Below, one piece after another: positions 25,507 to 33,974 of a stretch of DNA of 37,683 nucleotides. Position 1 is the first letter of the stretch. Each line of letters starts with the position of its first letter. Origin of the DNA: TMED14 sp002167805 (GTDB lineage: Bacteria > Bacteroidota > Bacteroidia > Flavobacteriales > Schleiferiaceae); NCBI GenBank assembly GCA_965655795.1, contig CBFHHY010000012.1:1-37683 (forward strand). The letters run 5' to 3'. The position numbers and the translations under genes were made by a program. The notes beneath the pieces were generated by a model. That model ran no database searches, was not told the origin of the DNA, and worked only from the letters and a program-made list of their open reading frames with translations.

Positions 25507-26991
25507 ATGGCAACATCAAAAATCAATCACCCAAGAGGTTTATACTCTTTATTTTTCACAGAAATGTGGGAGCGTTTCAGTTACTATGGAATGCGTGCGC
25601 TATTGGTTCTTTATCTAACAACAGAGTATGCCCAAGGAGGTTTTGGTCTGGAGAGAGCCAGTGCACTTGAGATATATGGAATATTTACGGGATTAGTTTA
25701 TCTAACTCCAATAGTTGGTGGAATGCTAGCGGATAAGTTACTAGGTCAACGTAAAGCCATATATACTGGTGGTATTCTAATGGCTTTGGGGCAATTCTCT
25801 CTTGCAGCATCCCATATTTATATGAGCGACGAAGCTCAAAGAACATTTTTGTTTTATTTAGGACTTGGTCTTCTAATGATGGGTAATGGCTTTTTTAAAC
25901 CAAATATTTCAACCATCGTTGGTACACTTTATTCAGACAATGACCCAAGAAAGGATTCTGCCTTTACAATTTTTTATATGGGTATTAATCTCGGAGCTTT
26001 CCTTGCTCCCATAATATGTGGAACACTTGGTGAGCAAGTGGGATGGAGTTATGGATTTGGTGCAGCTGGAATCGGTATGCTCTTAGCATGTATATGGTTT
26101 TATTTTGAAGAAAACAAACTAGAGGGCCAAGGAATGCCCCCTGGCAGAACGGGAGAAAAAAGACTGAAAGCAAAAGATTTTGTCAACGTAACAGCCTACA
26201 TAGTCGCCTCAATAGTTTTCGTTTATGGATTTTTAACACTTCAAGATGCTATATCGGAAAATCTAATGGGAACGTTAATAAAAATCGTCGCGGCGATCGG
26301 GCTTTTAGGACTAGGATATGTGATTTTCAAGGGAACAAATGGCTCTGAAGAATGGAGCAGAGTAAGTGCTATTTTTATATTTGCAATTGCGAATATATTC
26401 TTCTGGAGTGGTTTCGAGCAAGCGGGAGGAACCTTTAATCTTTTTGCTGCTGATGAAACAGATAGAATGATTGGTAATACTGAAATTGCAGCATCTTTAT
26501 TTCAGTCTATAAATGCATTGGCCATTTTCATTTTCGCTCCACTACTTGCCTCTTTTTGGGTTGCACTGGCAACCAGAAATAAAAATCCTTCCACACCATC
26601 TAAATTTGGTTGGGGACTAACTCTTCTAGCTCTAGGATTTGTTGTCATGTCTTTTGCCAGTTTTGCAGCTGAGGGTGAGGCACTTGTAAGTCCATTGTGG
26701 CTAGTGGGAGTATATGTCATTCACACATTTGGTGAGCTTTGCCTATCCCCTATTGGTTTGTCGATGATTACAAAATTGGCGCCACCAAAGATTGTATCTG
26801 TAATGATGGGTTTATGGTTTGCATCGATGGCTTTGGCTAACTATATGGCTGGTATCATGGAATCACTACTTGAAGGAATCTTTCCAGACATGAATTTATT
26901 TGTATTTCTTACTATCACATCTGGAATTGGCGGATTAATGATGTTTGCATTAACTCCTGTTCTAAAGAAATTAATGAAAGGAATTCATTGA
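25507..26991 (+). CDS. POT/PTR family proton-coupled di/tripeptide transporter
   Basis: 494 residues with about 12-14 membrane helices. The POT signature ExxERF is present as EMWER (Glu19, Glu22, Arg23) on helix 1, followed by SYYGMRALLVLYL. GGMLADKLLGQRKAI is the loop 2-3 motif and FYMGINLGAFLAPIICG the PTR2 helix-5 motif; FFWSGFEQAGGTFNLFA belongs to the C-half. It imports di- and tripeptides with protons across the inner membrane. Downstream of DPP IV and probably in the same transcript. Confidence 0.95.
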   Translation: MATSKINHPRGLYSLFFTEMWERFSYYGMRALLVLYLTTEYAQGGFGLERASALEIYGIFTGLVYLTPIVGGMLADKLLGQRKAIYTGGILMALGQFSLAASHIYMSDEAQRTFLFYLGLGLLMMGNGFFKPNISTIVGTLYSDNDPRKDSAFTIFYMGINLGAFLAPIICGTLGEQVGWSYGFGAAGIGMLLACIWFYFEENKLEGQGMPPGRTGEKRLKAKDFVNVTAYIVASIVFVYGFLTLQDAISENLMGTLIKIVAAIGLLGLGYVIFKGTNGSEEWSRVSAIFIFAIANIFFWSGFEQAGGTFNLFAADETDRMIGNTEIAASLFQSINALAIFIFAPLLASFWVALATRNKNPSTPSKFGWGLTLLALGFVVMSFASFAAEGEALVSPLWLVGVYVIHTFGELCLSPIGLSMITKLAPPKIVSVMMGLWFASMALANYMAGIMESLLEGIFPDMNLFVFLTITSGIGGLMMFALTPVLKKLMKGIH

Positions 26992-26998
26992 TTAAAGA

Positions 26999-27703
26999 CT
27001 ATTGATAAACAAAATCGTAGCCCTTTAAAGATAGAGTGCGATATTTTTTTTCATCAAACTTGTAAAGCTTTGATGGTCGTTTTGCTCGGACAGATGATCT
27101 AGTTTTTTTATCCATCTCGATTAGCAAATTACTCTTTAAGACTTTTCTTCGAAAATTTCGCTTATCAAAATTCTTTGAAAGTGCGCACTCATACATTCGC
27201 TGAAGATTATACATTGTAAATTCTTTAGGCAATAGACTAAAGCCTATGGGTCTTCTTTTGACTCTTCGCTTCAGCCTCTCTCTGGCGTAATCAAGAATTT
27301 CATTATGATCGAATGCTAAAGACGGGGTTTCATTTAAATTGAACCATGAGTAATTCTCTTTCTCGAGTCTATCTTCTATGTTTAAATCTAAACGGACAGT
27401 GCAGTAATAAGCCATATTTATAACTCTACCCTGAGGGTTTCTATATAAATCCGCAAAACCATTTAATTTTTCAAGGTGCCAACTATCTGTTCCTGTTATT
27501 TTTTTTAATAATCTACGAGCAACGTCAGTGGTATCCTCATCAACATTAACAACAGACGAAGGGACAATCCATGCACCTTCAAAAGGGTTTCCTGACTTTT
27601 TCCCTAATAAAACCTTTAGATTTTCCCCATCAAAACCAAAAACTATAACTGAGGTTGCAATTGCTACCTTAAATTGCTCTGGTGTAAAATCAACACGTAT
27701 CAT
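26999..27703 (-). CDS. NrtR-like transcriptional regulator with degenerate Nudix domain
   Basis: 234 residues. Residues ~10-140 are a Nudix fold, but the Nudix box is ruined: where REUxEE is expected the sequence reads RRLLKKITG, so hydrolysis is very unlikely. Residues ~152-230 are the winged-helix domain of NrtR-type regulators (GFSLLPKEFTMYNLQRMYE, then NFDKRNFRRKVLKSNLL and RPSKLYKFD). In this family the Nudix part senses a small ligand (ADP-ribose, sugars or phosphorylated sugars) and controls DNA binding. Divergent from the FAD oxidase gene, which is the obvious candidate target; the ligand is unknown. Confidence 0.9.
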   Translation of the reverse strand: MIRVDFTPEQFKVAIATSVIVFGFDGENLKVLLGKKSGNPFEGAWIVPSSVVNVDEDTTDVARRLLKKITGTDSWHLEKLNGFADLYRNPQGRVINMAYYCTVRLDLNIEDRLEKENYSWFNLNETPSLAFDHNEILDYARERLKRRVKRRPIGFSLLPKEFTMYNLQRMYECALSKNFDKRNFRRKVLKSNLLIEMDKKTRSSVRAKRPSKLYKFDEKKYRTLSLKGYDFVYQ

Positions 27704-27725
27704 TAATTTTATTTTTTTATTATTT

Positions 27726-27733
27726 CAAATATA
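27726..27733 (-). promoter_or_regulatory. -7 promoter box of the NrtR-like gene
   Basis: TATATTTG on the minus strand matches TAnnTTTG exactly, 22 bases before the start codon. A -33 TTTG at the right distance is missing. The 151-base divergent region also holds two C-runs and is very AT-rich; I see no convincing operator palindrome in it. Confidence 0.4.
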
Positions 27734-27854
27734 CCCCCTAAAAAAAATACTTATGTAAAAAATTATTAACAAATTATACACCTACACCCCCCTTTTTTTT
27801 ATATATACTTTGCTAAATAACTTAAAATAATAAACTTTCCTTAATTTCAATGAA

Positions 27855-29021
27855 ATGTCGAAAAACCATGCCAATTTTTCATATTGGGAAACCAACAGAG
27901 AACTTTTTAAAGGAGATATACTAATTATTGGTGGTGGCCTCGTAGGTCAATCCATTGCAATTGCAATTCAAAAACAAAAAAAGCAGCTTAAACAAAAGCC
28001 ACTCAATGTATGCATCGTAGACAAACTTCCAATGGGACAGTCAGGCGCAAGCACTAGAAATGCAGGTTTTGCATGTTTTGGAAGCCCTACAGAAATTATC
28101 GATGACCTAAGTCGAGAGGAAGAAAATAAAACGATAAATAGAATAAGCAATAGAATATCTGGTCTATCAATTTGGAAAGATTGGATTCCAGGTAATATAA
28201 TAGAATGGGACGAGTGCAGTGGCTATGAAGTTTTTGAACGAGAGGAAGAAATGAATTTCAAAGAGGTACTAAATCAGCTCCCATATCTCAATAAAATCGG
28301 AGAATCTGCGTCCGGAAACCCTAGAATCTATTCTAAACATCAAAGGATATCAAGTAAATTACCTTATTCCATAAGAATTGAGGGCGAGGCTAGCTTAAAT
28401 CCTGGCAAAGCACATAACTCGCTCTATAACTTAAATCAAGAATTGGGTAATCAAATTATAAATGGAGTAAATGTTCCTAATCGTAATTATTGGCATAAAA
28501 ATTCAGAAGGCTGGACCATACCCACCGAAAATGGAATATTTAAGGCAAAAAGAGTAGTGATAGCAGCAAATGCCTGGACACCTAAAATACTTGATTCTGA
28601 TCTTGACATAACCCCGGGAAGAGGCCAAATTTTGATGATAAAATCAGCGAAACCCATTAACTACAATGGTGTTTTTCATGCAAAAAAAGGATATCTATAT
28701 TTTCGAAATAGCATTAATTCTTTAATCATAGGCGGAGGCAGAAATCTATTTCAGATAAATGAAACTTCATTGGAAATGATAACAACAAAAGAAGTCCAAG
28801 ATTATCTCGAAGCATATGCACGGGATGTTCTGTTACCTAATCAGGATTTTTCTATTCAAAACAGGTGGGCTGGGATTATGGCATTTTCAAAAAGAGGCAA
28901 CAAAGACCCCTTGTTAGATTGGTATGAACCCGACCTTTTAATTGCCTCAAGGATGTGTGGAATGGGGGTTGCTCTTGCTCCAATTATTGGAATCAAGGCA
29001 TCTAAAAAGATTCTGGAGTAA
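27855..29021 (+). CDS. FAD-dependent amine/D-amino-acid oxidase (DAO family)
   Basis: 388 residues. The N-terminal dinucleotide-binding motif is DILIIGGGLVGQSIA (Gly26, Gly28, Gly31), followed by QSGASTRNAGFACFGSPTEI and, later, RVVIAANAWTPKI and TPGRGQILMI. The C-terminal part has RWAGIMAFSKRG and an SRMCGMGVALAPI loop that contacts the flavin. This is the DAO fold (glycine oxidase, D-amino acid dehydrogenase, sarcosine oxidase), oxidising amines to imines. No signal peptide, so cytoplasmic or membrane-associated. Substrate unknown. Divergent from the NrtR-like gene, and closed by a terminator. Confidence 0.9.
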   Translation: MSKNHANFSYWETNRELFKGDILIIGGGLVGQSIAIAIQKQKKQLKQKPLNVCIVDKLPMGQSGASTRNAGFACFGSPTEIIDDLSREEENKTINRISNRISGLSIWKDWIPGNIIEWDECSGYEVFEREEEMNFKEVLNQLPYLNKIGESASGNPRIYSKHQRISSKLPYSIRIEGEASLNPGKAHNSLYNLNQELGNQIINGVNVPNRNYWHKNSEGWTIPTENGIFKAKRVVIAANAWTPKILDSDLDITPGRGQILMIKSAKPINYNGVFHAKKGYLYFRNSINSLIIGGGRNLFQINETSLEMITTKEVQDYLEAYARDVLLPNQDFSIQNRWAGIMAFSKRGNKDPLLDWYEPDLLIASRMCGMGVALAPIIGIKASKKILE

Positions 29022-29042
29022 AATTTTATCACATTAAACGAC

Positions 29043-29073
29043 AAAGGCGATAACCGTGGTTATCGCCTTTTTT
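29043..29073 (+). terminator. Terminator of the FAD oxidase gene
   Basis: A 13-bp perfect inverted repeat, AAAGGCGATAACC / GGTTATCGCCTTT, is followed by a T-run on the plus strand. It also abuts the 3' end of the minus-strand RNA, but there the T-run is short. Confidence 0.9.
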
Positions 29074-29626
29074 GTTTAGTCCGGTAAGCCGGCTTAATAC
29101 AAACATCCCGTAGGATCGTCTATTGTCTTTAATTCTTTGATTACTCAAATACTATTAGTGCCTGTTTCATCACTCGTTAAAAACAATTTTCATCAAACGA
29201 CTCTGTCCTCGTAGGTTCAAAGCCCGGTCTTTATTTCAAGACCCAGTTTGACAAGTCTCCATCTATTTTGAATTGCTTCAAAACCTGGCCACCCAGAGGA
29301 AACAAACTCGCCGAAACCAGTAGATTTCCTTTCAAGAGTTTAAGATTAATTCCGAAGAGATAATCTTAAAGGTTTGGGGTTTCTAATTTCTCCTTGCAGA
29401 GATCTTTTCCACTCCCTACCGCCGAATTTTACTTTAGCATTTCTCTTGCGAGGAATCCTTGTACGTCCACCCGAAGGTTTCTTTTCCGCAGTTCTCCAAT
29501 GTCGCCCTAAGGCTTCTTTTTTACAAAAGCAAACTATGTTTTCTATCTTGCGACTTCGACGACACAATTCACTCATTCAGAGACACAATTCGGCAACCCT
29601 TTCGAATTGCTGAGGCCGGAATAAAC
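29074..29626 (-). ncRNA. Large structured RNA, divergent RNase P RNA candidate
   Basis: No protein gene fits here, and on the minus strand the sequence folds throughout. The ends pair: GTTTATTCCGG (29626-29616) with CCGGACTAAAC (29084-29074), 10 of 11 positions, like helix P1. Minus-strand hairpins capped by stable tetraloops: ACC-UUCG-GGU (29478-29469), CUC-GCAA-GAG (29452-29443), CUCU-GCAA-GGAG (29401-29390), UAAGAUUA with inner cUUCGg (29368-29341), UUUUGAA-GCAA-UUCAAAA (29283-29266) and AUCC-UACG-GGAU (29116-29105). Known RNase P RNA ends in CCGGCUUAU followed by P1; here GCCGGCTTAC runs straight into the P1 strand. GGAGACTTGTCAAACTG (29260-29244) resembles GGAGCAAGGCCAAAUAG, and GGTAGGGAGTGGAAAAGAT (29420-29402) the AGGGUGAAA block, all in the right order. 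The conserved 5' block with the bulged U of P4 is not found; AAGCC (29515-29511) could pair with GGCTT (29090-29086) without a bulge. Structured RNA: very likely. RNase P: probable. Confidence 0.68.
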
Positions 29627-29885
29627 CGTTATTTATTTCCGTTTGTGTTATATGAAAGTAGAAAAAAATTTACAGATTCCGCACGCTGTTTATAACTTTG
29701 TTCAAAAAATTAAATGCTTACATAAATCATTAGAATTCAGCTTTTTAATAGAATATAAAATACCACGTTTAAACATTTATCTCTAATTTTGAAATGAATA
29801 AAAGACTTTATTTATGAGCTAATAAATCAAAGTCTTCAAAAATCTTAATTACCAAATCAATTTTTTCTCTAAAAAAATCTGTTAA
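29627..29885. other. Intergenic stretch upstream of the RNA
   Basis: AT-rich sequence with no open frame of note. It should contain the promoter of the minus-strand RNA, for which TACTTTC near 29660 is at best a weak -7 box, and it contains the terminator hairpin at 29802-29836. I see nothing else in it. Confidence 0.5.
29802..29836 (-). terminator. Terminator of the isoaspartyl-peptide operon
   Basis: On the minus strand AAGACTTTGATTTAT pairs with ATAAATAAAGTCTT (14 bp with one bulged base, 6-base loop), then TTATT. It lies about 50 bases after the stop of the last porin gene. The T-run is short. Confidence 0.55.
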
Positions 29886-31121
29886 TCAAATTCTCACTTG
29901 AAAGATTAAGCTGATCCGATTCTCTTGAAAATCATTCTCATCTCTAAATAACGAATAGCTAATATTAAACTTTGCATTGTGACCACTGCGGTAATAATTC
30001 ATTCCAAAACGAGTTTGAGAAGTAGCAACAAAAACTCCGTTAGGATAATTTCCAAATTCAGGATATATAATTGAGTAGCTTGAGGAAATACTAATTTTCT
30101 TATTCATCATAATTTCACCCATGGCGCTATAGCCAGTGCCTAGCGACAAATATCCACTAATCTCCTCGGGGAATAAAACATCTGACGCTACTGGTGAATG
30201 TCTTAATCCAATAAGCGATGTCGCTGTTGCTTGCCCCATCTCAAGCAGCAAAGACCCTCCACGATACTTAATTAAAGCATCTAAATACCATTTTCGATAA
30301 TCAGGTAAAGCTTCCCCATTATTTCGATACAATGTGAAATCTCCATGAGACTCACCAACTGATCCAGATGCGCCAAAATTATATGAACCTGCAAACCCCA
30401 GAAGTAACTTCATTCTATTCTCAAAAGCTAGATCTGCGGTAAAAGCATTGTTCTCTTGTGAAAAATCACCAAAGGGAGCCAAATCTAAACGGAAAGAATA
30501 CTTGTAGCCACCGAGATCAACATCTCGAGAATCTGTACCAAAAGAATTTCTTCCATCTCCAGTGGTTATCATTATTTGAGGATGAAAGCCTGAGATTCCA
30601 ATCTGATATTGACCCTCAATTTTTATTCCCATTTCTCTTCCCGTCATACTATATCCACTGCTTAATAAACCACGATCCGCAAAACACAATTGATCCTCAT
30701 AAAACAACATTTCTCTATTATTTCCAACATTGAACATCTGCCCAAAAGTGAATTTCAGGGTCTTTAACGGAGCATAAGAAAGCCAAGCATCCATTAATAA
30801 ATCATTTCTCGAATAGTCTGATTGAATAAAAAAAGAAAGTTTTTCTTTAAGCGCATACCCTTGAAGCCTCAAAAAAGTTAATTCAGGACTAAACCTCGAG
30901 TTTAATTCTCCTGAGTTAGATGAGAATAAAATTCTTGGCTGAATAGCACCACCAAGTTGGAATCCATAATTATAATCTCGAGACTGAACCTTTAATCCAC
31001 CACCTAGGCCATAGTCTTGAAACCCTTGAGCTGAGAGAAGTATTGAGCTAAAAAAAAGATTTAGAAAAATTACTTTCTTGAAATTACTCAAAACATTTAA
31101 TGTGTTTTTTTTAGATAGCAT
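29886..31121 (-). CDS. Outer-membrane porin, phosphate-selective porin O/P type (copy A)
   Basis: 411 residues. Signal peptide, then a beta-rich protein with alternating strands throughout, ending in SLIFQVRI. Paralogous to the porin two genes upstream: compare LKFTFGQMFNVGNNREM with HKLIIGQKVNPVNSREM, TTGDGRNSFG with TSGDGDVPMQ, and LGGYKYSFRLDLAPFGDF with FGGLKYGFRIDYLPNGLF. The FGQ...N..R(E/S) layout matches the porin O/P family, 16-18-stranded trimeric outer-membrane channels. Substrate unknown; the name phosphate-selective should not be taken literally here. Last gene of the operon, overlapping the carboxypeptidase stop by 11 bases. Confidence 0.82.
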   Translation of the reverse strand: MLSKKNTLNVLSNFKKVIFLNLFFSSILLSAQGFQDYGLGGGLKVQSRDYNYGFQLGGAIQPRILFSSNSGELNSRFSPELTFLRLQGYALKEKLSFFIQSDYSRNDLLMDAWLSYAPLKTLKFTFGQMFNVGNNREMLFYEDQLCFADRGLLSSGYSMTGREMGIKIEGQYQIGISGFHPQIMITTGDGRNSFGTDSRDVDLGGYKYSFRLDLAPFGDFSQENNAFTADLAFENRMKLLLGFAGSYNFGASGSVGESHGDFTLYRNNGEALPDYRKWYLDALIKYRGGSLLLEMGQATATSLIGLRHSPVASDVLFPEEISGYLSLGTGYSAMGEIMMNKKISISSSYSIIYPEFGNYPNGVFVATSQTRFGMNYYRSGHNAKFNISYSLFRDENDFQENRISLIFQVRI

Positions 31122-32649
31122 GGTAACGATAGTATTTTAGTTTTTGGTTTAATTCGGTATGAATAATATCCCAAGCTACATAGCTATTCTTTGCCTCAGG
31201 TTCAAACAACTCAAACAAATGTGATCCATGTTTTTGCGAAGTAGAGATATACCATACCTTTTTTAAATTTTCATTTTCGAAGGGTTCTAATTTTGACTTT
31301 ACATTTTGGCGACGAACTCTGAACTCTGGAGTTCCATTTTGGAGATATTTAGTGATAATATATTCATAAACTCTATTTTTATCCAATGAGTTGAATTCAA
31401 TAAGTTCGTGAGCGATACCAAGAGCTTCAAGCTTTGGAGATATTTCACGAAACAATTCTTCAGATACCAAATATGCCTCAGGACGTTCTCGCCTCAAGGA
31501 ATTCCGGGGCTGAGATAAGTCTCTAACTTCTAATTCAAATGATCGAATAGACTTTTCATGGAGATCAATAAAATTCATATCTCTTTTTTCTATTAAATAA
31601 TCCGTTGCATAAATAATCTCTTGTTCCTCGGAACTATCATTTAATACTTTTCTCATCTCTTTTTTTGACTCAATTGCAGATCTTAAAAAGCTTAAACCCA
31701 CCTCTGATACACACGCAACTCTTCTTTTAAAAGAAGTTTTACCAATTCCCACTCCCCTAATCTCGATTAGAGCACTGACGCAGTTACTTAATGCATAGGA
31801 AGTAGATGACGACCTTGCGCTGGAGCTCCCCTCCCTTAACCTTAGAGATCCAAGATGCTTTTCTGTGGAAAAATAAGTGTGGTGCGTATAGCCTAAGCTA
31901 TCCAGGTCCGCATGGCAAGGGCGAACAAATGAGTCATGAATCAGCTTACGAAGCGCAGCGGGCACATTAGGGTTAGATGTATATAAAAACATCACATCAA
32001 ACATTGAGGTTACACCAAATTTCCCAAGATTAACAAAATCTCTTCTGAATGGCCGGTATTCATGAAAGTCTAAGGCCATTTCGGGATCAAACAAAGTAAA
32101 TGCACGCTTTAGACATAACGTTTCCGGAGCACTAATCATAGTGTGATCCCGATTTAAATCCATCCCATTTTTTGAATATCGGTTTTGCTTACTATAACCG
32201 TCAGGGTTAGCCAAAGGAATGATCATGATTTCAAATTCATTCAAAAGCTTAGGAGAATTTAATATGTTATATATCAGATATAACATACCCTCTACACTTC
32301 CCATTTCATCTCCATGTAGTCCTGCTTGCAACCATACTCTAATTGGACTTTCAACGGGGGATTCTCCGTGAATTTTTACAGCCAATATATCTTTTCCATC
32401 TTGACTCTTACCAATATTAACAAGACTCATTTGATTTGGGTACTTATAAACTTTTTGCTTTAAAAAAGCTCGCAACTCCATAAAGTTTGTGTAACCCTTT
32501 TTCTTTAAGAATCCCGGTGTAGGAATATCTATATCGGGATCTGGGAAAAATAATTCAGTGATGACTTTGGGTTGAATTCCAAGTTTTTCTGAAGATGAAC
32601 TAAATAAAATGATCAGAAAAAAAAGTGTAAAATATCGAAGTAGTCTCAT
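31111..32649 (-). CDS. Exported M14-family zinc carboxypeptidase
   Basis: 512 residues with an N-terminal signal peptide (MRLLRYFTLFFLIILFSSSS), so periplasmic or secreted. The M14 zinc site is complete: His112 and Glu115 in AGLHGDEMGS, and His196 in LDFHEYR. NPDGYSKQNRYSKNGMDLNRD contains substrate-binding Arg167, and Glu296 in ALIEIRG is the likely catalytic base. The last ~170 residues are a beta-rich C-terminal extension. M14 enzymes remove C-terminal residues from peptides or act on peptidoglycan stems; which applies here is unknown. Flanked by two paralogous porins. Its ATG overlaps the upstream stop as ATGA. Confidence 0.92.
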   Translation of the reverse strand: MRLLRYFTLFFLIILFSSSSEKLGIQPKVITELFFPDPDIDIPTPGFLKKKGYTNFMELRAFLKQKVYKYPNQMSLVNIGKSQDGKDILAVKIHGESPVESPIRVWLQAGLHGDEMGSVEGMLYLIYNILNSPKLLNEFEIMIIPLANPDGYSKQNRYSKNGMDLNRDHTMISAPETLCLKRAFTLFDPEMALDFHEYRPFRRDFVNLGKFGVTSMFDVMFLYTSNPNVPAALRKLIHDSFVRPCHADLDSLGYTHHTYFSTEKHLGSLRLREGSSSARSSSTSYALSNCVSALIEIRGVGIGKTSFKRRVACVSEVGLSFLRSAIESKKEMRKVLNDSSEEQEIIYATDYLIEKRDMNFIDLHEKSIRSFELEVRDLSQPRNSLRRERPEAYLVSEELFREISPKLEALGIAHELIEFNSLDKNRVYEYIITKYLQNGTPEFRVRRQNVKSKLEPFENENLKKVWYISTSQKHGSHLFELFEPEAKNSYVAWDIIHTELNQKLKYYRYHAI

Positions 32650-33974
32650 ATCAATACACTAGTTATAAACTGAACTAACCATTCGGGCTTTGTAAGTGGT
32701 TCGCCATTCATTGAATTTGCTCCATCCACTGAAAATCTGGTTACTGAGCTTTGCATTTTAAAGCCATACCAACGAGAAAAGTATTTGGATAGACCTATTG
32801 AAATTGCTTCAGGTCGAGAATAAAAAGTTGGATTATTCAAAAATGAATATTCCGGTGCCTGTAAATAACAATACCTGAGATCCAGTGAGATGCCATTTTT
32901 TAGTACATAACCGGCTTGAAGATTATAACCATTTCCTATCATCATTCTATTTTTCACATATGACTCAATATTTTGATTTCCATCTAACAAGAAACTACTT
33001 GACATGGAGCCGTCATTTCTAACCCGATAATTTATATTTTCGGGCACAGACGCATCTGAAGACACAAATTCTCCAAGCACCGAGAGCCCATGAAATTTAA
33101 ATAAAAAATCTGCTCCCATTTGCCAATAATTAGGCAGTGATGGCAGAAAATCTTTATCCAAGTATACTATATCACCTTGAGTCCTTCCCCTTCTGCTGCT
33201 GATCCCTTGATTAAAGCTTCCGCGGATTCCAAAAACAAGTTTAGGAATTCTCTCTCTTACCAAATCCGATTGGCGAAATTGTCCATAACGTGTAAATAGA
33301 CCATTCGGTAAATAATCGATTCGAAAACCATATTTAAGCCCACCGAAATCATTCTGCATCGGCACATCGCCATCCCCAGAGGTAACTGAAGTTAAAGCTC
33401 TAATATAATTTCGTGAACTTAATCTAAATGTACTTTCTGAAAATAAACCATACTCGAATATTGTATTAAATGCTGAAGTCAATCGACTTCGATCCACCAA
33501 CTGAAGAGTTCCCGAATTCATCGTCATTTCTCGACTGTTTACAGGATTTACTTTCTGGCCAATTATTAACTTATGACGTCTATTAATCTTGTAAGTCAAG
33601 TAAGCATGTAATAATCTTGTGGATTGAGAATTATCAATTTCAGGGACTCCACCAAGATCTACTTGTATACGATATTGGATTTTAGCTGGCTCATATTCGC
33701 CATTTATCCTGAGTCTTAACCTTCTTAATCTTTGTCGACTAGTAGTTGGTTCTAATATTGAATCTTGAAAATATTTAATATCCATACTGGGCTGGATTAG
33801 TCCACTTATTTTCATCTTATAACCACTTGATCCTGAAAAAGTCCAGCCCTCTCCAAAGGAATAGTCGTTGGCAACGAGGTAATCGTCTTCTGTTATTTGA
33901 GCTTTTAGTGTAGACGAAAAGAATATTGCCATCGACACCAAGAAAGTCTTCAATAAAACTTCCATATTGTTCAT
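32646..33974 (-). CDS. Outer-membrane porin, phosphate-selective porin O/P type (copy B)
   Basis: 442 residues. Signal peptide ending near STLKAQ; ATGs at residues 1 and 4 are both usable. Typical opening of the family: YKMKISGLIQPSMDIKYF, RLRRLRLRINGEYEPAKIQYRIQVDL, then GQKVNPVNSREM. It ends in FITSVLI. It is the paralogue of the downstream porin. Starts within ATGA of the isoaspartyl dipeptidase stop, and its stop overlaps the M14 gene start in the same way. Placing two different pores around one peptidase suggests that the products or substrates of the operon pass the outer membrane through them. Confidence 0.87.
   Translation of the reverse strand: MNNMEVLLKTFLVSMAIFFSSTLKAQITEDDYLVANDYSFGEGWTFSGSSGYKMKISGLIQPSMDIKYFQDSILEPTTSRQRLRRLRLRINGEYEPAKIQYRIQVDLGGVPEIDNSQSTRLLHAYLTYKINRRHKLIIGQKVNPVNSREMTMNSGTLQLVDRSRLTSAFNTIFEYGLFSESTFRLSSRNYIRALTSVTSGDGDVPMQNDFGGLKYGFRIDYLPNGLFTRYGQFRQSDLVRERIPKLVFGIRGSFNQGISSRRGRTQGDIVYLDKDFLPSLPNYWQMGADFLFKFHGLSVLGEFVSSDASVPENINYRVRNDGSMSSSFLLDGNQNIESYVKNRMMIGNGYNLQAGYVLKNGISLDLRYCYLQAPEYSFLNNPTFYSRPEAISIGLSKYFSRWYGFKMQSSVTRFSVDGANSMNGEPLTKPEWLVQFITSVLI

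Noticed and set aside
27730..27795. Two C-runs (ACCCCCT and CACCCCCCTT) as a possible operator of the NrtR-like regulator
   Set aside because: They are direct, unequal and not palindromic; C-runs in AT-rich spacers are common.
29211..29224. T-arm-like GGTTCAAAGCC on the plus strand, suggesting a tRNA or tmRNA
   Set aside because: The stem does not extend beyond two pairs, there is no anticodon or acceptor arm around it, and no tmRNA ends or tag frame; it falls in the RNA of the other strand.
29346..29576. 76-residue open frame (minus), and overlapping 78-79-residue frames on the plus strand
   Set aside because: Arg/Lys-rich, low-complexity composition; the frames lie across the structured RNA with its UNCG and GNRA hairpins and have no sensible start context.
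29618..29640. Hairpin GGAATAAA / TTTATTTCC at the 5' flank of the RNA
   Set aside because: It competes with the longer P1-like pairing of 29616-29626 with 29074-29084, which fits the whole RNA better.
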